Positions 53,425 through 63,348 of a stretch of 64,000 nucleotides of DNA are shown here, piece after piece. The first letter of the stretch is position 1. Every line of letters starts with the position of its first letter. The position numbers were made by a program, and so were the translations under genes. The notes beneath the pieces were generated by a model that was given only the letters and a program-made list of their open reading frames with translations, was not told the DNA's origin and did not search any database. The DNA comes from Blastobasis lacticolella (lineage: Eukaryota; Arthropoda; Insecta; Lepidoptera; Blastobasidae): NCBI GenBank assembly GCA_905147135.1, contig LR990051.1:17017115-17081114 (forward strand), given 5' to 3'.

Positions 53425-54366
53425 ATGCATTTAAGATACGGATGTTTTAAGATACAGGCTGGTGTTCGCCAGGGGTGCATCCTTTCTCCACTCCTGTTTA
53501 ACATCTATACGGAGTGTATAATGAGAATTGTGTTGGAGCATTGGGACAAGGGAGTTTCAGTGGGGGGCCGGAAGACGTCAAACTTGCGATATGCCGATGA
53601 CACAACCCTGCTCGCCCAATCAAGAGAGGATATGGAGCAGCTGTTGGCGCATCTTGAGACAATAAGCCTCTCCTTCGGACTTGCGATCAACAGAGACAAA
53701 TCCAAAATGATGATCGTGGACCGAGCCGAACTAAATCAACCAGATATTTCAAGGATTGGCAACTGTGAAGTTGTCCAAAGCTACGTGTACCTCGGCTCCA
53801 CGATCACGAATACTGGGGGATGTGAGAACGAGATCCGAAGGAGATGTGCTATCACAAGATCTGCTGTTGATAGGCTGAAAAAAGTCTGGGGCAACCGCAA
53901 CATCACCAAAACCACGAAAGTCCGCCTGATGAGAAGCCTAGTTTTCTCGATATTTCTGTATGGCGCAGAAACGTGGACGGTTCGCCTGAAAGACCGACGC
54001 AAAATCGATGCCCTGGAAATGTGGTGCTGGCGGAGACTGCTACGGATTCCTTGGACTGCGTTTCGGACCAATGTCTCGATCTTGGAAGAGCTTAAAATCA
54101 AGGACAGATTATCGTCGACTGTGCAAATACGAATACTCAAATACTTCGGACACATTGTTCGAAACCAGAACTCCATGGAACGACTCGTTGTCCAAGGGAC
54201 AGTGGAGGGCAAACGATCACGAGGTCGATCGCCTACGCGTTGGACAGACCTAATAAAGGCTGCAACACGTAGTACAATTGTTGAATGTTCCCGTAACGCT
54301 GAAGACCGCAACAAGTGGAGGCGCATCGCGGGGGCTGCGTTATCCAGAGAAGACGCATCGTCATGA
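53425..54366 (+). CDS. RTE reverse-transcriptase C-terminal half
   Basis: Open for 313 codons with no break. GVRQGCILSPLLFN spans 13-26, NLRYADDTTLL 53-63 with the catalytic YADD at 56-59, YLGSTITNTGG 122-132, LYGAETW 178-184, EMWCWRRLLRIPWT 198-211, YFGHIVR 240-246 and EGKRSRGRSPTRW 261-273. The order and C-terminal block match RTE/BovB-type polymerases. The start shown is simply the first ATG after the truncation; the fingers domain with motif A and the endonuclease are missing, so it cannot work alone. Lack of stops implies recent arrival. A 211-codon antisense frame is its shadow. Confidence 0.9.
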   Translation: MHLRYGCFKIQAGVRQGCILSPLLFNIYTECIMRIVLEHWDKGVSVGGRKTSNLRYADDTTLLAQSREDMEQLLAHLETISLSFGLAINRDKSKMMIVDRAELNQPDISRIGNCEVVQSYVYLGSTITNTGGCENEIRRRCAITRSAVDRLKKVWGNRNITKTTKVRLMRSLVFSIFLYGAETWTVRLKDRRKIDALEMWCWRRLLRIPWTAFRTNVSILEELKIKDRLSSTVQIRILKYFGHIVRNQNSMERLVVQGTVEGKRSRGRSPTRWTDLIKAATRSTIVECSRNAEDRNKWRRIAGAALSREDASS

Positions 54367-54740
54367 AACCACGACCACTCTGTCAAGAGTGAACGACTGA
54401 GGAGGAATAAATGCATGTTTTAAGCTCAGACCAAATGACGGAATCCTGCGAATAACTTACCGACACCGCAAACCACGCCATACTCTGCGTACTCATAGGT
54501 AACTAAAACTATGTACGCTTTGGCCGATTGACAACCGAACTACGCCATGCACATATGTTTACGAAACCGGCGTCATATCACTCTTGGCAACGCACCATCT
54601 TTATTTCTTGTTTGATCTGAGGTTATGGGTGACAGATAACGCTTAGCTTCAGGTGGGCTGTCTGCTACTACTAACCACATCAGTTACGAGCTTACTACCT
54701 AGCTATAAGAGTTAAAAAATCAATTAATGATGATGATGAT
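53425..54740 (+). mobile_element. RTE-clade LINE, 5' truncated
   Basis: Begins inside the reverse transcriptase at about 53430, runs through a complete C-terminus, a 360-bp 3' UTR and ends in tgatgatgatgat (54728-54740). The 5' break and short-repeat 3' tail are normal for RTE retroposition. No target duplication was identified. Confidence 0.85.
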
Positions 54741-54744
54741 AACT

Positions 54745-55087
54745 CAAGCTAGATCGTGCATCCTCTCCCATTTTTGTCGCGCGGCAAGTATACGTGCGTG
54801 GCGGCTTTATAGGGTTTGGCGGGTATCGCGTTTGTCTCGAGATCGCCACGTTTCGACTCGAGCAGCGTTGAAAGGCGACAAACAGGTATTTACTTATTTT
54901 AGGTATTCGTACAGACACAGCAAATACTATTTTGAAAACCTACATCAGATAAAGGTCTTATAATGGCTCTCTCTAAGAACTAAGAGAATTCAGTTACAAC
55001 TTTGTTAGAATATTTGTTGACTGGTTCTACATACAATTTCGGGATAAATTATATACTATATTTTAATCTGGATTATATTAATTGCGT
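54745..55087. other. No recognisable feature
   Basis: Overlapping frames on both strands at 54724-54963 have no known motif. Confidence 0.35.
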
Positions 55088-55172
55088 TGTTGTAAGCTAC
55101 AACAAACTGATGGTAAGCAGTCTCCGCAGCCCATGGATGTTTGCAATACCAGGGGCATCACCCACGTGATCA
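55088..55172 (+). repeat. Family C fragment
   Basis: caaactgatggtaagcagtc then catggatgtttgcaatacca and ggggcatcacccacg. The leading T-run is lost. Confidence 0.7.
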
Positions 55173-55174
55173 AA

Positions 55175-56309
55175 ATCTAAATTAATTTCATCAGAATTAA
55201 TCCTGAGATTTTAAAGTCCTACCCAGGCATTTAACCGCCATCAAATAACATTTTGTGGTAAGTGACGAGTGAGTTTTTGCAAGAACAAACATTTACCCAT
55301 ACAAATATTCGCATGTTACTAAAATATTTTTCGGTTTACAAACAGCTAGCGTTTATAAAATTGAGAACTTCCCAAATGTATGATTCAATAGCATGATTCC
55401 GTAGCAACTCTTCCACGTAACGAATATGAGAGTGAAATGTACACATTATTATGGGATCAAATTTAATGAGACGCGCGAACTGTACCAACCCCCAGGGCTG
55501 GGATTAAAGCCAATTTAACTCCTAAAGGTATCCCTCATTATTGAGCGACCTTTGACCCTGATTATAATGAACAAGGTAAATTTACAAAGTTAATCCTGCA
55601 TTCACAGAAATTTATTTTTCTGTTTTGGGACTCAGTTTTATTTGCTTTATGTGATGCTTACATACATAGGTATTGTTGAATGATAACTAAAATTCAGGAA
55701 TATGGTGTAATACTTTGTGTTTTGAATATAAACATAGCATACACGCGTTGCTGATGTTTACTCTTTGATCACCACTATAATATGGAACCACGATACAACG
55801 TTATAAAATTGTACACGTGTTTTTAAACCCCGTCCTTAGTGTTGCCATGTCGAGCACCTCCAAATAGATTAAATCCAGTTACTTTCTAAAAATTGAATGT
55901 GCTTTATAATTGGCAACAACAAGCAAAAATGTCTAGTTTGACAGTTAATGGCAACACCAGTTACAAATGTCAAGTTTGACAGGTTATTATTTATTTAACA
56001 ACAATCGAGTGTATTTAAGATTTCATCAATTTAAATACAGCAGTAAAACAATTGCAAGTATCGGAAGGTTTGTCTTATTTTTATTACACTATTATAACAC
56101 TCTGTTAAGTCTGTCTGTCTGTTTGGAAGGGTACAAAAGTGATCACTGCTGTCTACGGACATAAGCAGCACCAGGGGTATCCATACTTCAGGGATATTAA
56201 AATCGGGGGTGTAATTAGAATCGGTTTTGTAGTTTAGAACATACTTTAAGTAGGCTGTGTTAAGCCGGGGGTTATCTGACTTTTACTGTGAGTAAGGTTA
56301 TATGCTGAG
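55175..56309. other. No recognisable gene
   Basis: A short family C echo at about 56140-56190 (tgatcactgctgtctacgga, agcaccaggggtatcc). Otherwise no signal. Confidence 0.35.
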
Positions 56310-56395
56310 TGATTTCAAATCCGCCTGCCAAGAATGGATATTATGGAATAAGACTCAACTCCAGCATTAGACTGTTTGGGCTGTTAATGGCGTGC
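56310..56395 (+). mobile_element. SINE-B fragment
   Basis: caaatccgcctgccaagaat, ggatattatggaataa and cagcattagactgtttgggc then tgttaatgg, the 3' third of the family. Confidence 0.55.
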
Positions 56396-56399
56396 ATGG

Positions 56400-58096
56400 T
56401 TGAAATATTATAAATTTCAAAGGTATGTAAGGAGGAATGGATGAATGTTTGGAGATCTCCTTCTTCGCACGAAAACTACTCGAGTACGGATTTTGATGAA
56501 ATTTGCCAATGTAATCTACACTTACATTCTAGAACATAACATAAACAATACTGAAAATGTATCTAGCGAAAACTAAATTTGCCTAAAATTAAAACTAAAT
56601 TAATCTATAACTAAAAAAAACAATAAAAGACTGGTCTAATAAACCGCTGCTACTAGGTAACATGCCTAAAATATACTAAATGTATAAATTTAAAAAATAT
56701 ATTTTACAATTTACTCGATTCTCACAGCAGAACCGTATTTGACGCGGATCAAGTCGCGGTCAAAAGATAGTTAAATAAAAGGAAATAACTAAAATTATAT
56801 TATTATAAGAAGACAGATACACCCAACACGGAGAGCACGGAAAATAATAATCTCCCACACCATCTCCGATCTTAATAACAATTCGTATCAATAAGGGAAG
56901 AGAAATCCACAAAGCGAGAGCGGGGCTAGAAATATGGCCGTAACAAAATAGAAAGGAAGATTTGATAAACCTTATTCTCATAACCATATTGGGTATATTT
57001 TCGCGGAGCATATAAAGAAATATACAAGTTAAGGTAATGCCGACGTCGTATTTGGACCGGCCCGTGCGGGAGCGGCTGCGAATACAAATAGGTAGCGCTA
57101 GTGATGGCCACACGTTGCGGGCAGCGGGACTTGACAGCAGGACAGCAGGACACCGGGACTTAGGTCTCCCGCAGTGATTTATATGTAAATTATATCGTAG
57201 ATAATCGTAGCATGACTTTGAAAAATTGAACCAATAATGTTATATTTACCTACCTATAATATCATACTATTATCAATTCTATGAGGTGACCAAATCAGTA
57301 GTGTTTTCTGTTGTGTCAATCAAAATTGCAATGTCCTACTTACATGCTTACTGGCGCATCTATGAGAAAGTTACAAATTTTTAGGAGATTAAATTAAATC
57401 TGTGTCATCAGAATGTGTAATCAAGTTTCAGGCCGATTGTGGTACCATTCCTTTTAAGGTAGTTGCTAACGGTTCATATAAGTACCTAATAGTTAATATA
57501 TGCCGATAACATCTATATTCTCATGAATATTAGTACTCCTTTGACAAAATTACCGTGAAAGCATGCAAGCAATCTAATTAAGCTCAGACGTCACGCTCAC
57601 AGCATGTCCCGTGCGACACCCCGTAATGTGTCCCGAAAACAATTTAGCACGTTCCCAGCCCTAGTGCCGACCGAGTCACGCGTTCGTGTAATATGACCCT
57701 AATAAATATCACTTGCTCGTTATATTTATTAGCTTTAGCTTTAGATCACTCTGCGGGACGTGGCTGGGCAATTCCGGGGGTTTTGCCTTGATTAAAACGG
57801 CACTTAGTATCTGAAACAGTATTTTTGTTCGCACAATGTTAGTGCAATCGGAGCGGAAATGGAGTATATCGCGTGGATGATTCAGGTGCTAGCGTGTTCC
57901 CTGAATGTACAATTTGGATTCCAGTGTGAGTCTGATTATTATAGTGTATGTAGAAGTGGCCGGAATTACGCTGTTTCTAGATAGGCTTCGCTTACTAGTA
58001 GGTGAGATGGCGGTTAAATGTCTGCCTAATAAAATACTCATGCCTTTATCCCACAGGGACAGGCAGGCCACTTATTCTTTTTTAATATAATTTTTA
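56400..58096. other. No recognisable gene
   Basis: Includes a GC-richer patch at 57040-57160 with gacagcaggacagcaggac. The minus-strand frames of 117 and 75 codons at 56760-57153 overlap each other and show no family. No exon recognised. Confidence 0.35.
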
Positions 58097-58253
58097 ATCA
58101 TTGTGGACAAATTCACACAGCGCGATCGCGATATTTTAATACATACTTGTTAATTATATTTATTATAATTTCAATTTCTGCCCGGCCGAGAATCGAACCT
58201 GAGACCTCTTGCGTGACGTAACAATACATGTTGACCTCAGAACCACTCAGGTC
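58097..58253 (-). mobile_element. SINE-D, internally shortened
   Basis: gtggacaaattcacacagcg, then a jump to atttctgcccggccgagaat, B box ggttcgattct in reverse and gacctgagtggttctgaggt. The middle of the body is lost. Confidence 0.8.
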
Positions 58254-58467
58254 ATAGAACTATCGAATGCCGCTACGATCCTGGCACCCTCTTGTCCCTT
58301 CTGCATTCATACACATTTTCATACGTTTGAGTTGGTTCTCAATTATGCGCTCTCACTATGCCTTCAGAGCACAAGAAGTAGGTGGTTGTTCCACAATTAT
58401 GTCGTAGATATTTGCGATTTGCGTGATCTTTCTAATACGTGGGGTTAATGAATGGAACGCTGTTGCA
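58254..58467. other. No recognisable feature
   Basis: Short spacer between two SINEs. Confidence 0.4.
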
Positions 58468-58830
58468 GCTTAGGTGGCCGGGGTTAGGGGGATCCGGCTC
58501 GTACCCCGAGATGCCGCGTTTGAACCACCATGTGCCAATGACATTTTTCTGAGTCAAGTATACCTATTAGTTGAACTTTTACCGTTGCTCTTACGGTGAA
58601 GGAGAACATCGTCATGAATCCTGCATATTCAGGCGACTGATCCTATGATCTGATCTAATGATCCTATCTGGACAGCTTTCCGTGCTTACAGGGTCACAGA
58701 AATCAGATGGCAGTCACTCCACTGTAATTACCTGTTTTGCCAAATCCTGGATAATGGATCATTGGCAAGGTGGACCTCGGTACTCGCGCTGGAGAGCACA
58801 ACCGGGCCATTAACACCAAGATAACAGCGC
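58468..58830 (+). mobile_element. SINE-A copy
   Basis: Head cagcttaggtggccggggtt, B-box-like cgtttgaacca, catattcaggcgactgatcc, cagatggcagtcactccact, gccaaatcctggataatgga and gagcacaaccgggccattaa. A local gatctgatctaatgatcc expansion lies in the middle. Confidence 0.82.
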
Positions 58831-58834
58831 TAGA

Positions 58835-60147
58835 TGCAGTACAATCTGATCTCCTTCAAGCCCAGAATCAATAGGCTTTTTCTAGACGCATGATTCTTGA
58901 TGACCAGCGGCCGATCATCACTTACAATACATTCAGGTGAGATGGCGGCCAAAGCTTGTCTACTATAATGTAGAAAACCTTAATAATCCTGATGTAAACA
59001 ACGTTCAGCACTACGATCATTTCCATTTTATTTATCACCGTAAATTTTTATAAAAGGTATCAAACCTCATTTCTTTACCAAAACAAAAAGGAAAATAAAA
59101 TCGCAGTGGCATAAACAAAAGCCCTTTTCGGGTATCGGGCGAATCTTTTAATTTCCATAATCACTTTTGTAAGTAATTAAAGATAACATCTTCAAAAGAT
59201 CGCGGGACTTTGTCATAATAAGCGGTGCTAAACGAGCTTTCGACAAGCAAAAAATTGAACGTTTTTTCGCTTTTTCCTTGTTATTTGCAAGGGTTGTAAC
59301 GATCGTCATAAAAAACGAATTAGCGACCCCTGGCGTCAGGTTTTTGGGGTCAAAAGTGTAATGGTGTTATTTTATTTAATGTATGGAGATTACGCAGGCC
59401 GGCGAGTTTTTGGGATAAAAATCTGATAATGTCACTTCGATGAAAAATTATTTGATGGCGCGTACGAAATTCAATGACTAGGAGATTAGAAAATCATACG
59501 TTATATTATATTATGGTTTAGTAGACGGAAATTGAAAACTGGAACTAAGCGTCACCAATTGTAATATCTAAATTGTATGCTAAATTCAACAATAGCGACC
59601 GCTTTAGTATTTCCATTGGGACAGTTATGTTTGTAGGTACATACGCGGTGTAACTACCGGCTCGCTCGTTTATCAGGTCTTTTTATTAATAAGGTTGTTC
59701 ACCACTCATCAAAGGTCGTCTCGGCTTATCAACGGTTAGCTGGAAGAAATCCCGTTGTGGGATAAGCTCGCCTTTGCGTTATAAACTGTATTTTTATTTC
59801 CTGGAATATGGTAGATCAATAAGACGACAAGCCAGCAATGGCTGTGTTATATTCTCATTTCAATTTTAGATAGTAAAACAAACACGGTACCTCTAACATA
59901 CACAACTTTGCCCACTAGGTAGCTTCAGATAAACTAAACATAGGATGTTTCGTATTCAGACTGCGATTCAGTGGGCAACGCGCTGCGCTGTACCACTAGT
60001 ATTAATTTCAATAATTCATTAGCAAAACCTGGTGCGTTGTGTTATACGTTCAGCTTAGATAACTGAGCGCTCTGGCATTAATTTATAAAATGGAAGAGCT
60101 ATTTCTTGCGGTTTCCGATGGTAGGAATTGAATAATTTTATAATATG
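58835..60147. other. No recognisable gene
   Basis: Long AT-rich spacer; no coding or repeat signal recognised. Confidence 0.4.
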
Positions 60148-60285
60148 TTCTGCTATCACGCGCGATGGCCCGGGGTCCATCTTGACCATGATCCAGAATT
60201 TGGCAGATTAGGTAATTACTGACCAGATTGGATCATAATTGCAGTACGGTTGCAGAATGTGCAGATTTTATCACGATCCTACGGT
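60148..60285 (-). mobile_element. SINE-A fragment, reverse
   Basis: atggcccggggtccatcttg, accatgatccagaatttggc and attgcagtacggttgcagaa. Its 3' half faces the next copy. Confidence 0.72.
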
Positions 60286-60342
60286 ATACGACATCCATGC
60301 ATCCATCGTGTTTAAGTATAGTCTTATATTATATAAGGGTTC

Positions 60343-60637
60343 GGAGCGTCGTTGACCTAGTGGTAAGGGGTCCCACTCGAGAGTTGGAATCCCAGTGAAA
60401 CATATACCCTCTTTCCTGACCTATGTTGATGAGTAGAACACTATTCGATGCTCTTACGGTGAGGTAAAACATTGTGATGAAACCTGCACCATCAGGCGAC
60501 TGAATGTGTAACTATGATCCAATCTGGTCAGGTTGCCTTATAAACAGGGTCACGGGGGTCAGATGGCTGTCGCTCCACTGTAATTACCTGATCTACCAAA
60601 TCCTGGATTATGGTCAAGACGGACATTAATGTCAAGG
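60343..60637 (+). mobile_element. SINE-A copy, forward
   Basis: ggagcgtcgttgacctagtg, gtaaggggtcccactc, B-box-like agttggaatcc, aggcgactgaatgtgtaact, tgatctaccaaatcctggat and tggtcaagacggacattaat. With 60148-60285 it forms an inverted pair. Confidence 0.82.
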
Positions 60638-60681
60638 TGACCACCATAAGGGTTTGAGCATATTATCGTGATTTGAGTCGT

Positions 60682-60838
60682 GTTTTATCCGGCAGAGTAG
60701 CAAATAGATCCAACCTGTTTTTTTTCACGGGTGTCGCACATGGTGACTTGTGACGGTGACTGAACTTCGAGAGACAATCAGAAGCAGCGCTTTTTGTATT
60801 TCATCTTCAATATCCAACCCGGCTGCCAAGCGCGGCGA
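60682..60838 (+). mobile_element. SINE-B, diverged copy
   Basis: gttttatccggcagagtagc, cacgggtgtcgcacatggtg and atatccaacccggctgccaa. The 3' end is missing. Confidence 0.65.
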
Positions 60839-61204
60839 ATGGCTAGTCGGTTATCGGTCATAATAAACTAACCGACAGAAAAAGTCCGATAACCGCTGAT
60901 CAAGGTTACATATAGATAGTAAAAGATTTTAATGGAACAATATTCATAAAACCCGATTTACATTGGGCAAGGACAATATCTAGTCGCTCGTACAAGTATA
61001 ATCTGTCCAGACTGATTTGTCTTATTTGGTTAAGGAAATTATGCATTAAATGGATAATGTGCAGTAGTATTCGTTGAAATATACATTCTATGTGTTTTTT
61101 GTATAATTCGAGACATTTATACACAATATACGTGGCGTGATGGATACGGCAAGTCGTGATTTAGGGAATTGTTTGTTCACCAAATAAGACAAGTCAGTTT
61201 AAAC
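60839..61204. other. No recognisable gene
   Basis: 60846-60893 can fold: cggttatcgg pairs with ccgataaccg, and an internal gtcggtt can alternatively pair with aaccgac. Otherwise no feature. Confidence 0.4.
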
Positions 61205-61335
61205 AGATGATACAGTGGCGAATGGGGAGTGACTGTTTACACTACAACGAGTGTAGTACCATTTATCTATCGATATGGACGAGCAACGTCAAATACTTGC
61301 AATTTTGCGCATAATTCTCTTCATACTCAGGTCAA
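61205..61335 (+). repeat. Family H, copy 2
   Basis: tacagtggcgaatggggagt, gactgtttacactacaacga and tcgatatggacgagcaacgt, then caaatac. It matches the reverse of 41690-41830 at clearly more than random level. Confidence 0.55.
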
Positions 61336-61392
61336 GTGTCAACTGCGAGGGTGAACTCGCGACCAAAAATAGAAAGCGATTAAATTTCTTCA

Positions 61393-61530
61393 AGAAAGGG
61401 GTAAAAAGGTTTTTACAGGGTCGGTAATGCGTGGGTGATGCCTCTTGTATTACAAACGTACATAGGCTGCGGTGACTGCTTAAAAAAAGGCAGGCCGTAA
61501 GCTTGTTTTCCACCTAAGTGGTATAAAAAT
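61393..61530 (-). repeat. Family C, T-tract subtype, reverse
   Basis: gtttttacagggtcggtaat, gcgtgggtgatgcctcttgt, ggcaggccgtaagcttgttt and tccacctaagtggtataaaa. Confidence 0.75.
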
Positions 61531-61547
61531 AAATTGGATCTACTTGA

Positions 61548-61600
61548 CGACCTGAGTGGTTCAATGGTCAACGTCAAATGTCAAATGTCACGCAAAACTA
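61548..61600 (+). mobile_element. SINE-D head fragment
   Basis: ttgacgacctgagtggttca then atggtcaacgtcaaatgtca, with a local gtcaaat triplication. Confidence 0.65.
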
Positions 61601-61689
61601 TAAAATCGATAATTGGTAATCGCAAAAGTAACAATTTCAATAATTGAAACCAGACAATTTTAATTAATTTCATTTTAATTTTTTAATTA

Positions 61690-61920
61690 TATTAGGACAA
61701 ATTCTCACACAGCGCCATCTATCCCTAAAGTAAGCAAAGCTTGTGTTATGGAAGTAAGATAACTGATAAACTACATATATAATTTTTTAATACATACTTT
61801 TTACAACTACACCCAGACCCGGAACAGAAATTAAAATTCATAATAGCAAATTTTTGCTAGGCCTGGAATCGAACCCGGGACCTCTGCGTGTTAACCAACT
61901 GAACCACCCAGGTCGTCGAC
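61690..61920 (-). mobile_element. SINE-D copy
   Basis: gacaaattctcacacagcgc, catctatccctaaagtaagc, acacccagacccggaacaga, B box ggttcgattcc in reverse and gacctgggtggttcagttgg head. It lies 90 bp from an oppositely oriented SINE-D head. Confidence 0.87.
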
Positions 61921-62400
61921 TGTTAGCAATTGTTAGTAACAATAACAATTAGCCTATAGATTCACAAACCATCCAGCCCAAGCGATTAGTTTCCTCTACC
62001 ACGACCCAATGGCGGTCTAAACAATCGTCCAACTAATAATTAGTAATTATCGAATAGAAGCCTTATTGGAAGGTAATTCACCTTCGCCTTCCAATAACGC
62101 TTCTATCCGAAATCTCTCCGGTAGACTTCCAAAAAACAAATAATCTATTAATCAAGCTAGGAAGCATTATGGGCAGCAATAAAGGGGGCGTGGGGGTGCG
62201 AAATTAATAAATCCATTATTACACAATGTTCCCGCAACCGGGCTTTTTCTGTCGGCGACAACCCTGGCGATTTATTGCAAGTGGCCGGGTGTGGCGGGGC
62301 GTGGAGGTATGTAGGTGTCACGCTGATTACAAGTTTTTTGAAGTTTATCTTTTTAGAGATATAGGCTACTTTCTTTAAGCAAAAAGCTAATAGACACTAT
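61921..62400. other. No recognisable gene
   Basis: Spacer holding the hairpin listed separately and a GC-rich run near 62200-62310. Confidence 0.35.
62054..62106. other. 20-bp hairpin, one mismatch
   Basis: atagaagccttattggaagg at 62054-62073 pairs with 62087-62106 over a 13-base loop, with one mismatch. Similar in size to the hairpins at 32759 and 35986, though different in sequence. Confidence 0.85.
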
Positions 62401-62409
62401 ACCTCAGGC

Positions 62410-62491
62410 AGAAGACATGCATTGCTATCTAACGAGGCAACGCAGCTGGCTTTCTGGGCAACATTCCGGGGGATAGCGGTGTGGATCAATT
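62410..62491 (+). pseudogene. Unclassified transposon ORF C-terminus, copy 2
   Basis: Frame RRHALLSNEATQLAFWATF then RGIAVWINF. It shares NEATQL-FWA-FR--A-W with the minus-strand frame ending near 6876. AT-rich sequence follows, as at the other locus. Confidence 0.45.
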
Positions 62492-62554
62492 TTTTTTTTG
62501 TAATATTTTAGTGTAATTGTTTTTTATTCATTTATTACTTATTTAAGGTCGTTG

Positions 62555-63005
62555 TAAATATGAAAAATGAAAAAGTATTTATTGAATTAGGATTACGTTA
62601 ATTAATCTCTTTTCAAAAGTCAAAAATCTAACGGAAAACAAAGGGAAGTTAAGCGAGCTCATCCAGGTAGGGGGCGACGCATGCAGAGCGATCAGCGCGC
62701 GCGAGGGCTTACTCCGGCGAGACACCGGGCACCGATACGCGCCACGCACATAACCGCCTAGGCGAACCATATGCGGCGCGCGCCCGGCCCCAGCCAGCCC
62801 GCCGGCGCTCACACCCGCACGCCCCAGCCGGCCTACCCGCGTCGCGCCCTGAGCTCGGAACAAATAAGTAAAAAGAATGTCGTCTGTCTGTCAGTATGCC
62901 GCTTCAGTTAGGAAAATGACCATCTGTGGGAAAAAGAAACGGCAAGAAACCCACAGGTACATTTAAATATGATTACATTGCATTGATACATTTGTCAATT
63001 TAATT
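62555..63005 (-). repeat. Family E copy 2, uninterrupted
   Basis: The reverse of 18627-19440 without the family F insertion. It is strikingly GC-rich between 62680 and 62860. The minus-strand frame 62579-62863 gives APHMVRLGGY, SPPTWMSS and RFLTFEKRLINV, shared with the plus-strand frame at 19138-19407. The reverse-strand 3' end reads cctaattcaataaatacttt, with an AATAAA signal. Confidence 0.75.
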
Positions 63006-63348
63006 TGAGTGAGCCTGTCTTGATTGGAATATGATGTGAACCTCTACAAATCGGTGAAGATAACTAAAAATAAAAATAAATTTCAAAAACATAAAAAATG
63101 GCACAGCAAAAGCAGGCCAGTCCACCAAGGCAGCACCCGTTCACGAGCATGACGCAGGGCCCAGCCATCGTCCAATTCAACCATATTTGAGGGAAGAGAA
63201 CGACCCGACCCCCATGCTACCACCAGGCAGACTTTTAAGTGAGCATGCGCTGCCAATGCCGTACACATTAAAAAAATATTTGTTATTCAATCACACATCA
63301 AATCATCCTCACTCAATTAACAAAATTATAAATTTATAAATAACTTCC
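63006..63348. other. Unassigned sequence between two repeats
   Basis: A 61-codon minus-strand frame at 63083-63268 includes VELDDGWALRHARERVLPWW, which I do not recognise. It may be the 3' UTR of the LINE to its right or upstream sequence of family E. Confidence 0.3.

Noticed and set aside
53781..54416. 211-codon minus-strand frame
   Set aside because: It is antisense to the intact RTE polymerase frame, which carries clear motifs.
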